A stretch of 13,728 nucleotides of DNA from an uncultured Mucilaginibacter sp. (lineage in GTDB: Bacteria > Bacteroidota > Bacteroidia > Sphingobacteriales > Sphingobacteriaceae). Under the pieces are notes generated by a model. The model did not search any database. It saw nothing but the letters and a program-made list of their open reading frames with translations, and was not told where the DNA came from. The first letter of the stretch is position 1. Each line of letters begins with the position of its first letter. Below, piece by piece: positions 6,195 to 12,468 of the stretch. The DNA lies in assembly GCF_946481715.1 (NCBI RefSeq), contig NZ_CAMLOV010000153.1, forward strand, positions 1-13,728, in the 5' to 3' direction. The translations under genes were made by a program, and so were the position numbers.

Positions 6195-6315
6195 AAGGAG
6201 CAACAGGCGAACGCGGGACGGGGGCTCGCTTGTGAGGACTCGAACCTCCAGCACAGCTTGCGCCACACTGCCCACCCCCTTCATGAGCGAAGTAACCCGT
6301 TTCTACGGCATCCCT
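6195..6315 (-). ncRNA. Y RNA-like unit 1: T arm plus acceptor-like helix
   Basis: The first unit after the Ro60 gene, about 121 nt. The 5' block GATGCCGTAGA ... GTTACTTCGC is present. AACGGG pairs with CCTGTT (with one G-U), and AGGGA-T-GC pairs with GC-TCCTT at the base. Inside are a small hairpin (CTTC/GAAG), an acceptor-like GGGGG/CCCCC helix, a 9-bp hairpin rich in G-U pairs closed by the GNRA loop GCAA, and a T-arm-like hairpin (GAGG TTCGAGT CCTC). A D arm is not recognisable. The order acceptor - hairpin - T - acceptor is not permuted. It is the most divergent of the long units apart from its shared 5' block. Confidence 0.7.
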
Positions 6316-6331
6316 ACTTTTTAATCTCTTT

Positions 6332-6362
6332 TAAAAGTATGGGGCGTTAGCACCCCTATACT
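6332..6362 (-). terminator. Hairpin between Ro60 stop and RNA array (possible attenuator)
   Basis: Four bases after the Ro60 stop codon, AGTAT plus GGGG pairs with CCCC plus ATACT around an 8-base loop, with one bulged base. On the minus strand a short run of T follows (ACTTTTAA). It could end or thin out Ro60 transcription, so that the array depends on its own promoter or on read-through. The T tract is short, so it may instead be a processing or mRNA-stabilising hairpin. Confidence 0.5.
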
Positions 6363-6366
6363 TGGT

Positions 6367-7950
6367 TTACAGTTCTATATCGTTAATAGCATCTAATGCC
6401 GAGCCTCCGTTTTCCAAAGCAGCTAACACCTCAAAAACTTTGTCGCTCCAGCCGGCTACGAGGTAAACATCGTTACGCAATACCTTAAGCGGCGCCTGGC
6501 CGTAGCCTTTCAGGTCGAACAGGTAGAGTTTCGCATTTGGCGATACCTCTGCCTTGTAGCGCAACCATAAAGGCTGTATGTGATCGCCTGTAGTTGATGA
6601 GCTATTCCATAACTGCGCATCGGTAAATAGAAACACCTTGTCTAACTGCGCGCGGCGCTGCAATATATCCTTAATAACCAAGTAGCCATTTGTGCTGTAA
6701 CCCACCTCGCCCTCGCGGCGATAAAACTCCTGTACGTTACCTAAGATGTTACTACGCGGCACCACAATGGTTTTCCAGGTATCGCCAAACATACCAACCT
6801 CTACGTTTTTACAGCGACTTTGCAACAGCATGACCAGCATTAGCCCCAAATCATACAGCAGGATTTTGCTTTTAGCCGATACCGGCGTTTGCATCGATCC
6901 GGAAACATCGCAGGCCAGCAGCACCCGGGTTTCATAACCGAAGCCCTTTATATTCGCGGCGCTTGCCTTTACGGCATTTTCCAAAGCATCCAGCAACTGG
7001 CCGGTGTAGCCGTTGTTTCCCAAAAGCACGGCACCCAGCTTTTTAGTCAGACTTTTTACAGGCCGCATTGTTTCCATTGCCGTCAGTTCGCGGTACGCAG
7101 CCAGATAACGGAACGGAAACTGCTTTGCCTTAGCCACCTCATCCGCATCGGCTAAGCGGGCGCACACTTTTTCAAAGTGCGCAAAGTTTATACCGGCTTC
7201 CTGTATGTTGCGCAAGTTACGCAGCAAGGCCATGTAGCCCAGCTTATCGCTATCTATCAGCTCTTCCCATTTAGCGCGGAACGCCAAAGCTTTAGCCTCT
7301 TCGCTATCAAAATTTAGCTGACCTAAGGCAGACAATTCGGTTTCCCACGTGTAGGGCGTTTGCAGGCCGCCGTTCACTATTTTGTTGAATAACAACTGCT
7401 GCAATTCGTCCTTTGCTTTTGGGTGAACCAAAAACAAGGCATCGCGCAGTTTAATAGCGCCGTCGCGGTTGTATTTGCCAAACTGGTACTCATCGAAACG
7501 GTTGAACGCGGTACACAAACCTTTTTGCAATTGCTTGCTCAGGCGGTTCAGTTTTTTAGTGCCGGTACGCTTGTTCAGCAATTGGTAACAAGCCAACAAC
7601 TCAGTGATCTCATCGGCACGGCCGATAACCCCATCGGTAACCCGGGCGACCAGGTTGTCGCCCGAGTGCAGATTAGCCAATTCGGTAACCAATACCAGCG
7701 GTACCGAGCGCATGTACATTTTAGTGCGGGCATAAACAGCCAGCTTCCCTACAAATTCGGGTTTGCACTCATATATTAATTTGCGCAGGCGTTCCATACG
7801 CGCTTCGTCCTTTTCATAAAAAGAGTCGTTTAAGCTCCAGGTAACCACGGCGGTGTACAGTTCCATTTCGGGCGACAGCACAAAGGCTTTTTCGCCGGCA
7901 TGGTTAACGGTCTGGCTTTTTAATTTGCTTAACAGGTTGAATTTCATCAT
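6367..7950 (-). CDS. rsr: Ro60/Rsr-type RNA-binding protein (TROVE + vWA)
   Basis: This 527-residue protein is a full-length bacterial Ro60 orthologue. The N-terminal TROVE domain covers about residues 15-330 as HEAT-like helices, including AFVLSPEMELYTAVVTWSL near residue 23 and GKLAVYARTKMYMRSVPLVL near 70. The C-terminal von Willebrand A domain (about 340-510) has an intact MIDAS: DVSGSM (D348, S350, S352), T420 in YSTNGY and D444 in FTDAQLW. Ro proteins form a ring that binds misfolded or single-stranded 3' RNA ends in the cavity and Y RNA on the outside, and in bacteria work with exonucleases such as PNPase in RNA quality control and stress survival. No rtcB/rtcA repair genes are next to it. 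Two ATGs stand in tandem (7950 and 7947) behind a strong AAAGGAG site; spacing slightly favours the second. Downstream on the same strand lie six Y RNA-like units. Confidence 0.93.
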   Translation of the reverse strand: MMKFNLLSKLKSQTVNHAGEKAFVLSPEMELYTAVVTWSLNDSFYEKDEARMERLRKLIYECKPEFVGKLAVYARTKMYMRSVPLVLVTELANLHSGDNLVARVTDGVIGRADEITELLACYQLLNKRTGTKKLNRLSKQLQKGLCTAFNRFDEYQFGKYNRDGAIKLRDALFLVHPKAKDELQQLLFNKIVNGGLQTPYTWETELSALGQLNFDSEEAKALAFRAKWEELIDSDKLGYMALLRNLRNIQEAGINFAHFEKVCARLADADEVAKAKQFPFRYLAAYRELTAMETMRPVKSLTKKLGAVLLGNNGYTGQLLDALENAVKASAANIKGFGYETRVLLACDVSGSMQTPVSAKSKILLYDLGLMLVMLLQSRCKNVEVGMFGDTWKTIVVPRSNILGNVQEFYRREGEVGYSTNGYLVIKDILQRRAQLDKVFLFTDAQLWNSSSTTGDHIQPLWLRYKAEVSPNAKLYLFDLKGYGQAPLKVLRNDVYLVAGWSDKVFEVLAALENGGSALDAINDIEL

Positions 7951-7960
7951 TTACTCCTTT
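7951..7960 (-). promoter_or_regulatory. Strong ribosome binding site of the Ro60 gene
   Basis: On the minus strand AAAGGAG lies 3 nt before the first ATG and 6 nt before the second. Such strong sites are uncommon in this phylum and suggest the second ATG (7947) is used. Confidence 0.65.
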
Positions 7961-7993
7961 CTTTTTGTTTGTTGATACAAAGGAATAGGGCTA

Positions 7994-8014
7994 CTGCGCA
8001 GTGTATTTGCGCAG
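7994..8014. repeat. Inverted repeat in the divergent Ro60 upstream region
   Basis: CTGCGCA at 7994-8000 and TGCGCAG at 8008-8014 are perfect 7-base inverted arms around GTGTATT. It lies about 45-65 bp upstream of the Ro60 start, in the 196-bp gap to the divergent gene at 8147, so it could be an operator for Ro60 or a leader hairpin. A second perfect palindrome, ATTTGCAAAT, follows at 8023-8032. Confidence 0.5.
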
Positions 8015-8146
8015 GTGAAATTATTTGCAAATTATTTTTTGATCGAGATAAAATGAGCGGAATTAATTTAAAAAATAATCCCCGGTTTAATCTTTATCTT
8101 AATTTAATGTCTTTTTGGTTAATTTGCGACACAAAAACCATCTTAC

Positions 8147-9157
8147 ATGAAAAAACAATTAATTACTTATTACCTCGCTTTAACAACGTGCATGCTAACA
8201 GGCATTAACGCACATGCGCAATTTGGCGGCCTTGGCAAAAAACTGCTGGACAAAGGCACCGAGGTTGTATCCGGCGGCGGGCTGAACAAAATATTGAAAC
8301 AGCCGCAAGCCATTACCACCAATTTTCAGGACGTTGACAAGAAAGGATCTAAACCGCCATCGTTCATCGAAGGCAAGGAGCCCCAGCCTTTGTACTTGTT
8401 ACCCAAGGCGCCAACGGGCGGCTTTAAACTTTGTGAAGGCTTTTACGAAATGACCAACAAAAGCTATTGCCTGCACGCCGGTACCCGCGGCCCAAGCAGT
8501 GGCGATGGTTATATGCTGGCACCCGTACTGGGGCCCAAAAAGGATGTAGTTATCCTGATACTGAAAAATGCCGAAAAGCATCCCGAGGTTGCCCAGCGCA
8601 GTATCCAGGTATTGCTTTGGGCCATTATTGCCCGCACCCGCTTTGTTGATATGGGCAACGATATTAAGCTTACTGCAAGCACCCTCTTAACGCCGCAGCA
8701 ACTGCTGATGCTGGAGGGAGGCGCACTTGGCGTTTTGCCTGCAAGCCTGATGGATAAAGCCAAAGGGGAGTTACCCCCGGCTGTGCAGGCGGTGTTTGAA
8801 GCCGAGAACAATATCCGCAGGCTTGCTGCATCCGGCTCATCATCATACGAAGACATGGAGAAATACGCCGTGCTCGCCGGCCTGGCTCCGCAACCCGACC
8901 CGGAAGTACCCTCGGGCATATGGAGCCTGCACCCGGATGGGTATTATATCCGCTTTATCCCCAGCGGCTACTCGGTTACCAAAACACAAATTTATGTGCC
9001 AAAAGAGCTTGTGGCTACCAAGCCCGACCTGGTGTACGATGCCCCCAACGGCATAGCCTGCCCCGCAAATGTAGGTTCGCAGCGGCTGGCACAAACTAAT
9101 GAACCCCTGCACCCCGATTACACCCAAAAGCTGAAAACCGTTTGCTATAGTAAATAA
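8147..9157 (+). CDS. Exported protein of unknown function with thioester-domain-like motifs
   Basis: A 336-residue protein starting with a signal peptide (MKKQLITYYLALTTCMLTG ... AHAQ, cleavage near residue 24). I do not recognise a named family. After a Gly-rich linker there is YCLHAGTRGPSSGDGYMLAP near residue 106, and further on SIQVLLWAII near residue 150. The combination of an aromatic-Cys-hydrophobic motif and a hydrophobic-Gln-x-x-hydrophobic-Trp motif recalls Cys-Gln thioester (TED/TQXA) domains of surface adhesins, where the Cys and Gln side chains form an internal thioester. The rest is Pro- and Ala-rich with a C-terminal CPANVGSQRLAQ stretch and a last Cys four residues from the end. 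It is divergent from Ro60 and followed by a GC-rich hairpin. Hypothetical; the thioester idea is an inference from short motifs. Confidence 0.8.
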   Translation: MKKQLITYYLALTTCMLTGINAHAQFGGLGKKLLDKGTEVVSGGGLNKILKQPQAITTNFQDVDKKGSKPPSFIEGKEPQPLYLLPKAPTGGFKLCEGFYEMTNKSYCLHAGTRGPSSGDGYMLAPVLGPKKDVVILILKNAEKHPEVAQRSIQVLLWAIIARTRFVDMGNDIKLTASTLLTPQQLLMLEGGALGVLPASLMDKAKGELPPAVQAVFEAENNIRRLAASGSSSYEDMEKYAVLAGLAPQPDPEVPSGIWSLHPDGYYIRFIPSGYSVTKTQIYVPKELVATKPDLVYDAPNGIACPANVGSQRLAQTNEPLHPDYTQKLKTVCYSK

Positions 9158-9162
9158 GTCTA

Positions 9163-9191
9163 CCGCCGGGTAGTGATGAGCCACCCGGCGG
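9163..9191 (+). terminator. GC-rich hairpin after the exported-protein gene
   Basis: CCGCCGGGT (9163-9171) pairs perfectly with ACCCGGCGG (9183-9191) around an 11-base loop, starting six bases after the stop codon. The 9-bp GC-rich stem fits a terminator, but no T run follows, so it may be a 3'-end stabiliser or a factor-dependent stop. Confidence 0.55.
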
Positions 9192-9205
9192 TTCGCTGTA
9201 AAGTT

Positions 9206-9258
9206 GTTGGTGACTTAGCCACCTGCGTTGCATTACTGTTGCAAATAGTAATGCCAAC
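9206..9258. repeat. TTGGTG-type element followed by an 11-bp bulged hairpin
   Basis: GTTGTTGGTGACTTAGCCACC lacks one base block of the TTGGTG-type consensus but shares its left half. Directly after it, GTTGCATTACT (9227-9237) pairs with AGTAATG and CAAC (9247-9258, one bulged C) around a 9-base loop. The structure lies 50 bp before the DoxX-like gene. Confidence 0.5.
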
Positions 9259-9308
9259 CTGTACATTAGGTGTTTTATTGCTTAGTACACCTTTACACAT
9301 GACCAAAA

Positions 9309-9857
9309 ATGGAAAACGCAATTTCTAAGTTAAAACAATACCGGTTGCTGCAGCTTTTTACAATCGGGCTGCGCTACGTTCTTGGTTCGGCTTTTGTGTA
9401 TGCCAGCATCTTTAAAATTGAAGGGATAAGGTTTATGCCTAAACCGGGCGAAAATACGGCAGCCGGCACGCTGGCGCACTTTTTTGAAGCCATGTATCAG
9501 GCAGGTATCTACTGGCACTTTATTGGCTGGGGGCAGCTCATCGCGGGGTTTTTGCTCATGTCGCAGGCATTTAGTACGCTGGGGGCGGTGGCATTCTGTC
9601 CCATCATCCTCAATATTTTCGTTATCACCATTTCGTTCAATTCGCCCGGCATTTTACTGGTAACCACATTAATGCTGGTGGCAAATGCCTACCTGCTTTT
9701 ATGGGACTGGAATAAGTTGAAATTCATCGTGCTGCCCGGGCAGCAGTTGTATTTTGATGATAACGCAGCGTTTTCCAAATGGAAAGGTTGGATGTACGGG
9801 GGCCTGCTCTTATTCGTGGCTGTTGTTTCCTTTCGGTTATTTCAAATACATCATTGA
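9309..9857 (+). CDS. DoxX-like inner-membrane protein
   Basis: A 182-residue membrane protein. Hydrophobic segments lie at about residues 15-33 (LFTIGLRYVLGSAFVYASI), 68-90 (FIGWGQLIAGFLLMSQAF), 92-108, 113-132 and 162-178, giving four or five helices. The first helix with LRYVLGSAFVYASIFKI and the GQLIAGFLLM motif in the second match the DoxX-like four-helix layout, as in Bacteroidota proteins annotated DoxX family or 'hypothetical membrane protein'. A 25-residue loop between helices 1 and 2 contains KPGENTAAG. Function is not known; some DoxX relatives act with oxidoreductases. The start is ATG 9309. No operon partner is visible; the next gene is on the other strand. Confidence 0.75.
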   Translation: MENAISKLKQYRLLQLFTIGLRYVLGSAFVYASIFKIEGIRFMPKPGENTAAGTLAHFFEAMYQAGIYWHFIGWGQLIAGFLLMSQAFSTLGAVAFCPIILNIFVITISFNSPGILLVTTLMLVANAYLLLWDWNKLKFIVLPGQQLYFDDNAAFSKWKGWMYGGLLLFVAVVSFRLFQIHH

Positions 9858-9858
9858 C

Positions 9859-9900
9859 GCCTTTGTTTGTTGATGCCTTTGTTTTGTTGACACCAACAAA
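9859..9900. repeat. Tandem 15/16-bp repeat ending in a TTGGTG-type hairpin
   Basis: GCCTTTGTTTGTTGA (9859-9873) is repeated one base later as GCCTTTGTTTTGTTGA (9875-9890). The second copy runs into CACCAACAAA, so TTTGTTG and CAACAAA form a 7-bp hairpin with a 4-base loop. On the minus strand it reads TTTGTTGGTGTCAACAAA followed by ACAAAGGC, as in other copies of the family. Confidence 0.5.
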
Positions 9901-10015
9901 CCACTAAAGTGGAACCGATGCTTGCAGATTGGATTTTTCGGCAAATGGATAGCATCACGTAAAGTTATTGGTGACAATACAACAAAGGCAGGAGCGGTTT
10001 GCCGGGCTTAACAGG

Positions 10016-10210
10016 CTATTCGTTTGCCTCATCGCCTTCCTCCGGGTGCTCTTCGAAGTATTCGCGGGCCTTTTTCAGGCCGGTGGCTATGGCAAGGCCT
10101 TCATCGCCGCTTTCTTTTATTATCTCGTTGGCAATTTCCACCGCCTTTTGGCGCAGCTTTGGTGGTTGATTTTTGTAAGATGGCGGGTAATCTCCGTTAT
10201 ACCAGGGCAT
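10016..10210 (-). CDS. Small conserved protein with MPWYNGDYPPSYKN start
   Basis: A 64-residue soluble protein. The opening MPWYNGDYPPSYKNQPP and the following helix KLRQKAVEIANEIIKESGDEG form a compact conserved unit found as a stand-alone protein or as the N-terminus of YdaT-like proteins; no function is established. The end is an acidic tail (EEHPEEGDEANE). The start is decided by AGGAGG at 10220-10215, five bases before the ATG at 10210; a TTG at 10234 would place this ribosome site inside the gene. Such a strong site suggests high expression. It stands alone, with convergent DoxX-like and divergent XRE genes at a distance. Confidence 0.75.
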   Translation of the reverse strand: MPWYNGDYPPSYKNQPPKLRQKAVEIANEIIKESGDEGLAIATGLKKAREYFEEHPEEGDEANE

Positions 10211-10214
10211 AAAA

Positions 10215-10220
10215 CCTCCT
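10215..10220 (-). promoter_or_regulatory. Ribosome binding site of the 64-aa gene
   Basis: AGGAGG on the minus strand, four bases before the ATG at 10210. It rules out the upstream TTG start. Confidence 0.75.
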
Positions 10221-10234
10221 TTTTTAGATAACAA

Positions 10235-10705
10235 CTAAACGGGAGGTTTGGTTTAACAGAGAAGCATTAATCGGTTAGCATGCCATTTACAGGCATCGCG
10301 GTTTGGTGTGACAACACCACCAAAGGCGGAACCGCGGGAACGCCTACCGATTATAAATTTGCTTTTAACAAAAGCTTATTAACACCCCTTGTTGAAGTGC
10401 ATAGAATTGTATACATTTAGCTGCTCGAAGGCAGGTGTGCGGGACAACATTCGCGATAGAGGGTTTTATCCTATCATTTCAGCATAAAATACACGGAATA
10501 AATAAGGCAGCTTTTTACCCCGGTATTTTTAAAAATGCCTCTACTGATGAAATTTGCAGGTTTTTATACGCCTTTGACCATAAAAAAAATTAATTTGAAT
10601 GATTTTTAAAATAATATTTATAAATATTATTAGTAATTAGTTTATTATTCAAATTTGTCGTAACTTTATTAACTATTGAGAAACCCTTATCCTAATTAAC
10701 CATAT
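10235..10705. other. 471-bp intergenic region with a nested inverted repeat
   Basis: No gene is supported here. The left half holds a nested palindrome (10297-10336). The right half, from about 10560, becomes very A/T-rich (runs such as TAATATTTATAAATATTATT near 10612) leading to the XRE gene. TAACTTTA at 10661-10668 is a 7-of-8 match to the Bacteroidota -7 element but has no recognisable -33 element, so I do not call a promoter. Confidence 0.5.
10297..10336. repeat. Nested inverted repeat containing a TTGGTG-type hairpin
   Basis: Outer arms CGCGGTT (10297-10303) and AACCGCG (10330-10336) are perfect. Inside, TTTGGTG (10302-10308) pairs with CACCAAA (10318-10324) around TGACAACAC. Outer and inner stems share two bases, so they compete or form a branched structure. 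It shares the TGACAACACC core with the other copies. Confidence 0.6.
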
Positions 10706-11047
10706 ATGAAGACACTTGGAAAAAAGATCCGGTTGTTGCGCCACCAAAAAGGATGGAGCCAGGAAGAAGTAGCTAAGAGATTAGATATTTCTATCCCTGC
10801 TTTTTCTAAAATTGAAACCGGAATTACTGACATTAACCTTTCTCGCCTGGAGCAGATTGCTGCCCTGTTCGAGATGTCGGTAGTGGCGTTGCTTACTTAT
10901 AACGAAACGGAGCAGGATCAGAAGATCGCTACCGAACTGGAGAACGTCAATAAAAAATTGATGGACAGGGAAACAGAAGTTATAGATCTGCAGAAAAAAG
11001 TTATTGAGCTTTTTGAAGAATTAAGGCACAAAAAAGTTACTGCATAA
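10706..11047 (+). CDS. XRE-family regulator with C-terminal coiled coil
   Basis: A 113-residue protein. Residues 6-60 form a classical Cro/C1-type helix-turn-helix (KIRLLRHQKGWSQEEVAKRL, then DISIPAFSKIETGITDINLS, then LEQIAALFEM). Residues 68-108 are heptad-like and charged (ELENVNKKLMDRETEVIDLQ and onward), a probable coiled coil for dimerisation. Proteins with this layout are common in Bacteroidota as free-standing regulators. The upstream region is long and A/T-rich, which fits a regulated promoter. No antitoxin partner or phage gene is next to it. It is convergent with the GNAT gene, 20 bp away. Confidence 0.88.
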   Translation: MKTLGKKIRLLRHQKGWSQEEVAKRLDISIPAFSKIETGITDINLSRLEQIAALFEMSVVALLTYNETEQDQKIATELENVNKKLMDRETEVIDLQKKVIELFEELRHKKVTA

Positions 11048-11054
11048 ATTTTTA

Positions 11055-11081
11055 GGCCCGGGGACAACTATTTTCCGGGCC
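11055..11081. terminator. Shared hairpin between convergent XRE and GNAT genes
   Basis: GGCCCGG (11055-11061) pairs with CCGGGCC (11075-11081) around a 13-base loop. It starts eight bases after the XRE stop and overlaps the last codons and stop of the GNAT gene on the other strand. Minus-strand transcripts then enter TAAAAATTT. A two-way terminator is likely, although neither side has a strong T run. Confidence 0.6.
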
Positions 11082-12198
11082 CGAAAATACAACGCATCGT
11101 TAAATGCCTTTTGCCAAATGTAGCGCCCACCGCTGCGTGCATGGCTATCATTTTGTTATTAAAATCGCCCACCCAGGATAATTCCAGCTCATCGTACTGC
11201 TTAAGGGGCAAAACATACTCTTTTAGTTTGATGAATATTGCCGACTCGAGCCCATGGTTTTGGAATTTTTGTTTGGTACCCATTACAATAGCCCGCATGC
11301 GCGATACGCCCCGCCACCTGCGGTAAACAAATATCAGCTTACCTATCAAATTCAGTTTGCCGTTTAATGGTTTTATCATTTGGTTGGCATCGGGCAATAT
11401 CACAATAAAGGATGCCGGCTCGTTATTGATGTAGGCAAACCAAATCAGCCGCTCCTCCATTATCGCCTTCATTTTCTCAAAGCTTTCTAAAATGGTGGCC
11501 TGGTTTATGGGTACAAAGTTTTCAAAATCCTGCCAGCCATCGTTATATATCTCCAAAAAATCGGCGGCATACTTGCCAATCTGCTTTGCTTTAAAATGCT
11601 CGAAACTATAGCCCGGTTTTTTGATAACCCAATTGGCTATTTTGGTAAACCGTTCCGAAAATGGCTTGTGCACATCCAAATGGTTGGTTATTTGCTCGTA
11701 AAGGGTTTTAAAACCATAATCCTCAAAAAAAGCTTTATAGTAGGGCGGGTGGTAGTTCATGCCGTAGGAGGGGGGCGTAAAACCTTCTACCAGTAAGCCC
11801 CAAAAATTGTCGTTCTCGCCAAAATTTATCGGGCCGTCCATAGCCTCCATCCCCTTTGCCTGTAGCCAGGCCTTTGCGGTATCAAAAAGTAAAAACGCGG
11901 CTTCCTTGTTGTCAATGCACTCAAAAAAGCCCATGCCGCCTGTTGGCTGCTCGTAATTATAGGCTTTCTTTTCGTTTACGAAGGCAGCCACACGCCCAAT
12001 CAGTACGCCTTTATCATCGCTAAGCAGCCACCGCGTAATTACCCCATGTGTATGGAAGTTGTTTTTTGCAGGGTCGAATACGGCTTCGATATCATTATCT
12101 AAGGGGCAAACCCAATTATCGTCGTTTTTGTAAATAACGCGGGCAACTTGCAGGAACGCCTTTTTATCGGCCTTGCTTTTTACTTCGGTTATAGTCAT
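11068..12198 (-). CDS. Large GNAT-family N-acetyltransferase-like protein
   Basis: A 376-residue cytosolic protein, about twice the size of a simple GNAT enzyme. The N-terminal part (1-110) looks like a GNAT half with IGRVAAFVNEKKAYNYE near residue 67, followed by MGFFECIDNKEAAFLLFDTA. The middle has the conserved-looking DGPINFGENDNFWGLLVEGF block near 122. The C-terminal half contains ASFIVILPDANQMI near 262 and ends in ELSWVGDFNNKMIAMHAAVG, the typical last GNAT strand and helix. It resembles the YghO-like group of uncharacterised large acetyltransferases that are common in Bacteroidota. The substrate is unknown. It follows the Asp-rich gene, whose strong terminator lies just before this start. 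Confidence 0.78.
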   Translation of the reverse strand: MTITEVKSKADKKAFLQVARVIYKNDDNWVCPLDNDIEAVFDPAKNNFHTHGVITRWLLSDDKGVLIGRVAAFVNEKKAYNYEQPTGGMGFFECIDNKEAAFLLFDTAKAWLQAKGMEAMDGPINFGENDNFWGLLVEGFTPPSYGMNYHPPYYKAFFEDYGFKTLYEQITNHLDVHKPFSERFTKIANWVIKKPGYSFEHFKAKQIGKYAADFLEIYNDGWQDFENFVPINQATILESFEKMKAIMEERLIWFAYINNEPASFIVILPDANQMIKPLNGKLNLIGKLIFVYRRWRGVSRMRAIVMGTKQKFQNHGLESAIFIKLKEYVLPLKQYDELELSWVGDFNNKMIAMHAAVGATFGKRHLTMRCIFGPGK

Positions 12199-12221
12199 TA
12201 GGTAAAATTTTTGTCCTTTAC

Positions 12222-12254
12222 AAAAAAAGCATCCAGCGGGCTACTGAATGCTTT
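12222..12254 (-). terminator. Strong intrinsic terminator of the Asp-rich gene
   Basis: AAAGCAT (12226-12232) pairs with ATGCTTT (12248-12254), with an inner CAG/CTG helix past one mismatch. On the minus strand the stem runs directly into seven T residues. It lies 25 bp after the stop of the acidic gene and ends before the GNAT start, so those two genes are separate transcripts. Confidence 0.8.
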
Positions 12255-12279
12255 GAAAAAATATGTTCATGCGGCGGCC

Positions 12280-12468
12280 TTAGTCGTCGTCTTCGTCGTC
12301 ATAAGGGTCAAAAGTTTCGAATCTTCCCAGGTCATCGTCCAGTGGGATATCTTCATCAAAGTCATCATCGTCGTCTGCTACTTTTTTGCCCGGCGTTACG
12401 TCATCATCCAAGTCGTCATCGTCGTCGTCGGCTATTTTTTTGGTAACAGGTTTTTTTGGAGTTGCCAT
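12280..12468 (-). CDS. Highly acidic Asp-rich small protein
   Basis: A 62-residue protein with about half of its residues Asp or Glu. A basic, Pro-containing start (MATPKKPVTKK) is followed by three Asp blocks (ADDDDDDLDDD, ADDDDDFDEDIPLDDDL, YDDEDDD) separated by short Lys-, Pro- or aromatic-containing linkers, with a copy-like KK(I/V)ADDDDD repeated at about 10 and 27. It is almost certainly disordered. Function is unknown; acidic tails can mimic nucleic acid, bind divalent metals or contact basic proteins. The dedicated strong terminator and the clean ATG support a real gene. The opposite-strand frame is a shadow made by the repetitive Asp codons. Confidence 0.72.
   Translation of the reverse strand: MATPKKPVTKKIADDDDDDLDDDVTPGKKVADDDDDFDEDIPLDDDLGRFETFDPYDDEDDD

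Noticed and set aside
5569..6315. A cluster of ordinary tRNA genes or tRNA pseudogenes
   Set aside because: No unit has an open acceptor stem with a normal 7-base anticodon loop in the right order, and all share a non-tRNA 28-nt block with covarying stem, which decay would not preserve.
5569..6315. A CRISPR array (repeated GCGAAGTAAC on the plus strand)
   Set aside because: The repeat spacing is irregular (68-141 nt units), the repeats are diverged, and the 'spacers' contain paired tRNA-like arms. No cas gene is nearby.
10016..10234. TTG start at 10234 for the small conserved protein
   Set aside because: The strong AGGAGG at 10220-10215 would lie inside the gene, and MPWYNGDYPP is the natural protein start.
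10661..10668. TAACTTTA as the -7 box of the XRE gene (also at 298-305 before the Crp gene)
   Set aside because: Each is a 7-of-8 match without a -33 element at the right distance, in A/T-rich DNA where chance matches are frequent.
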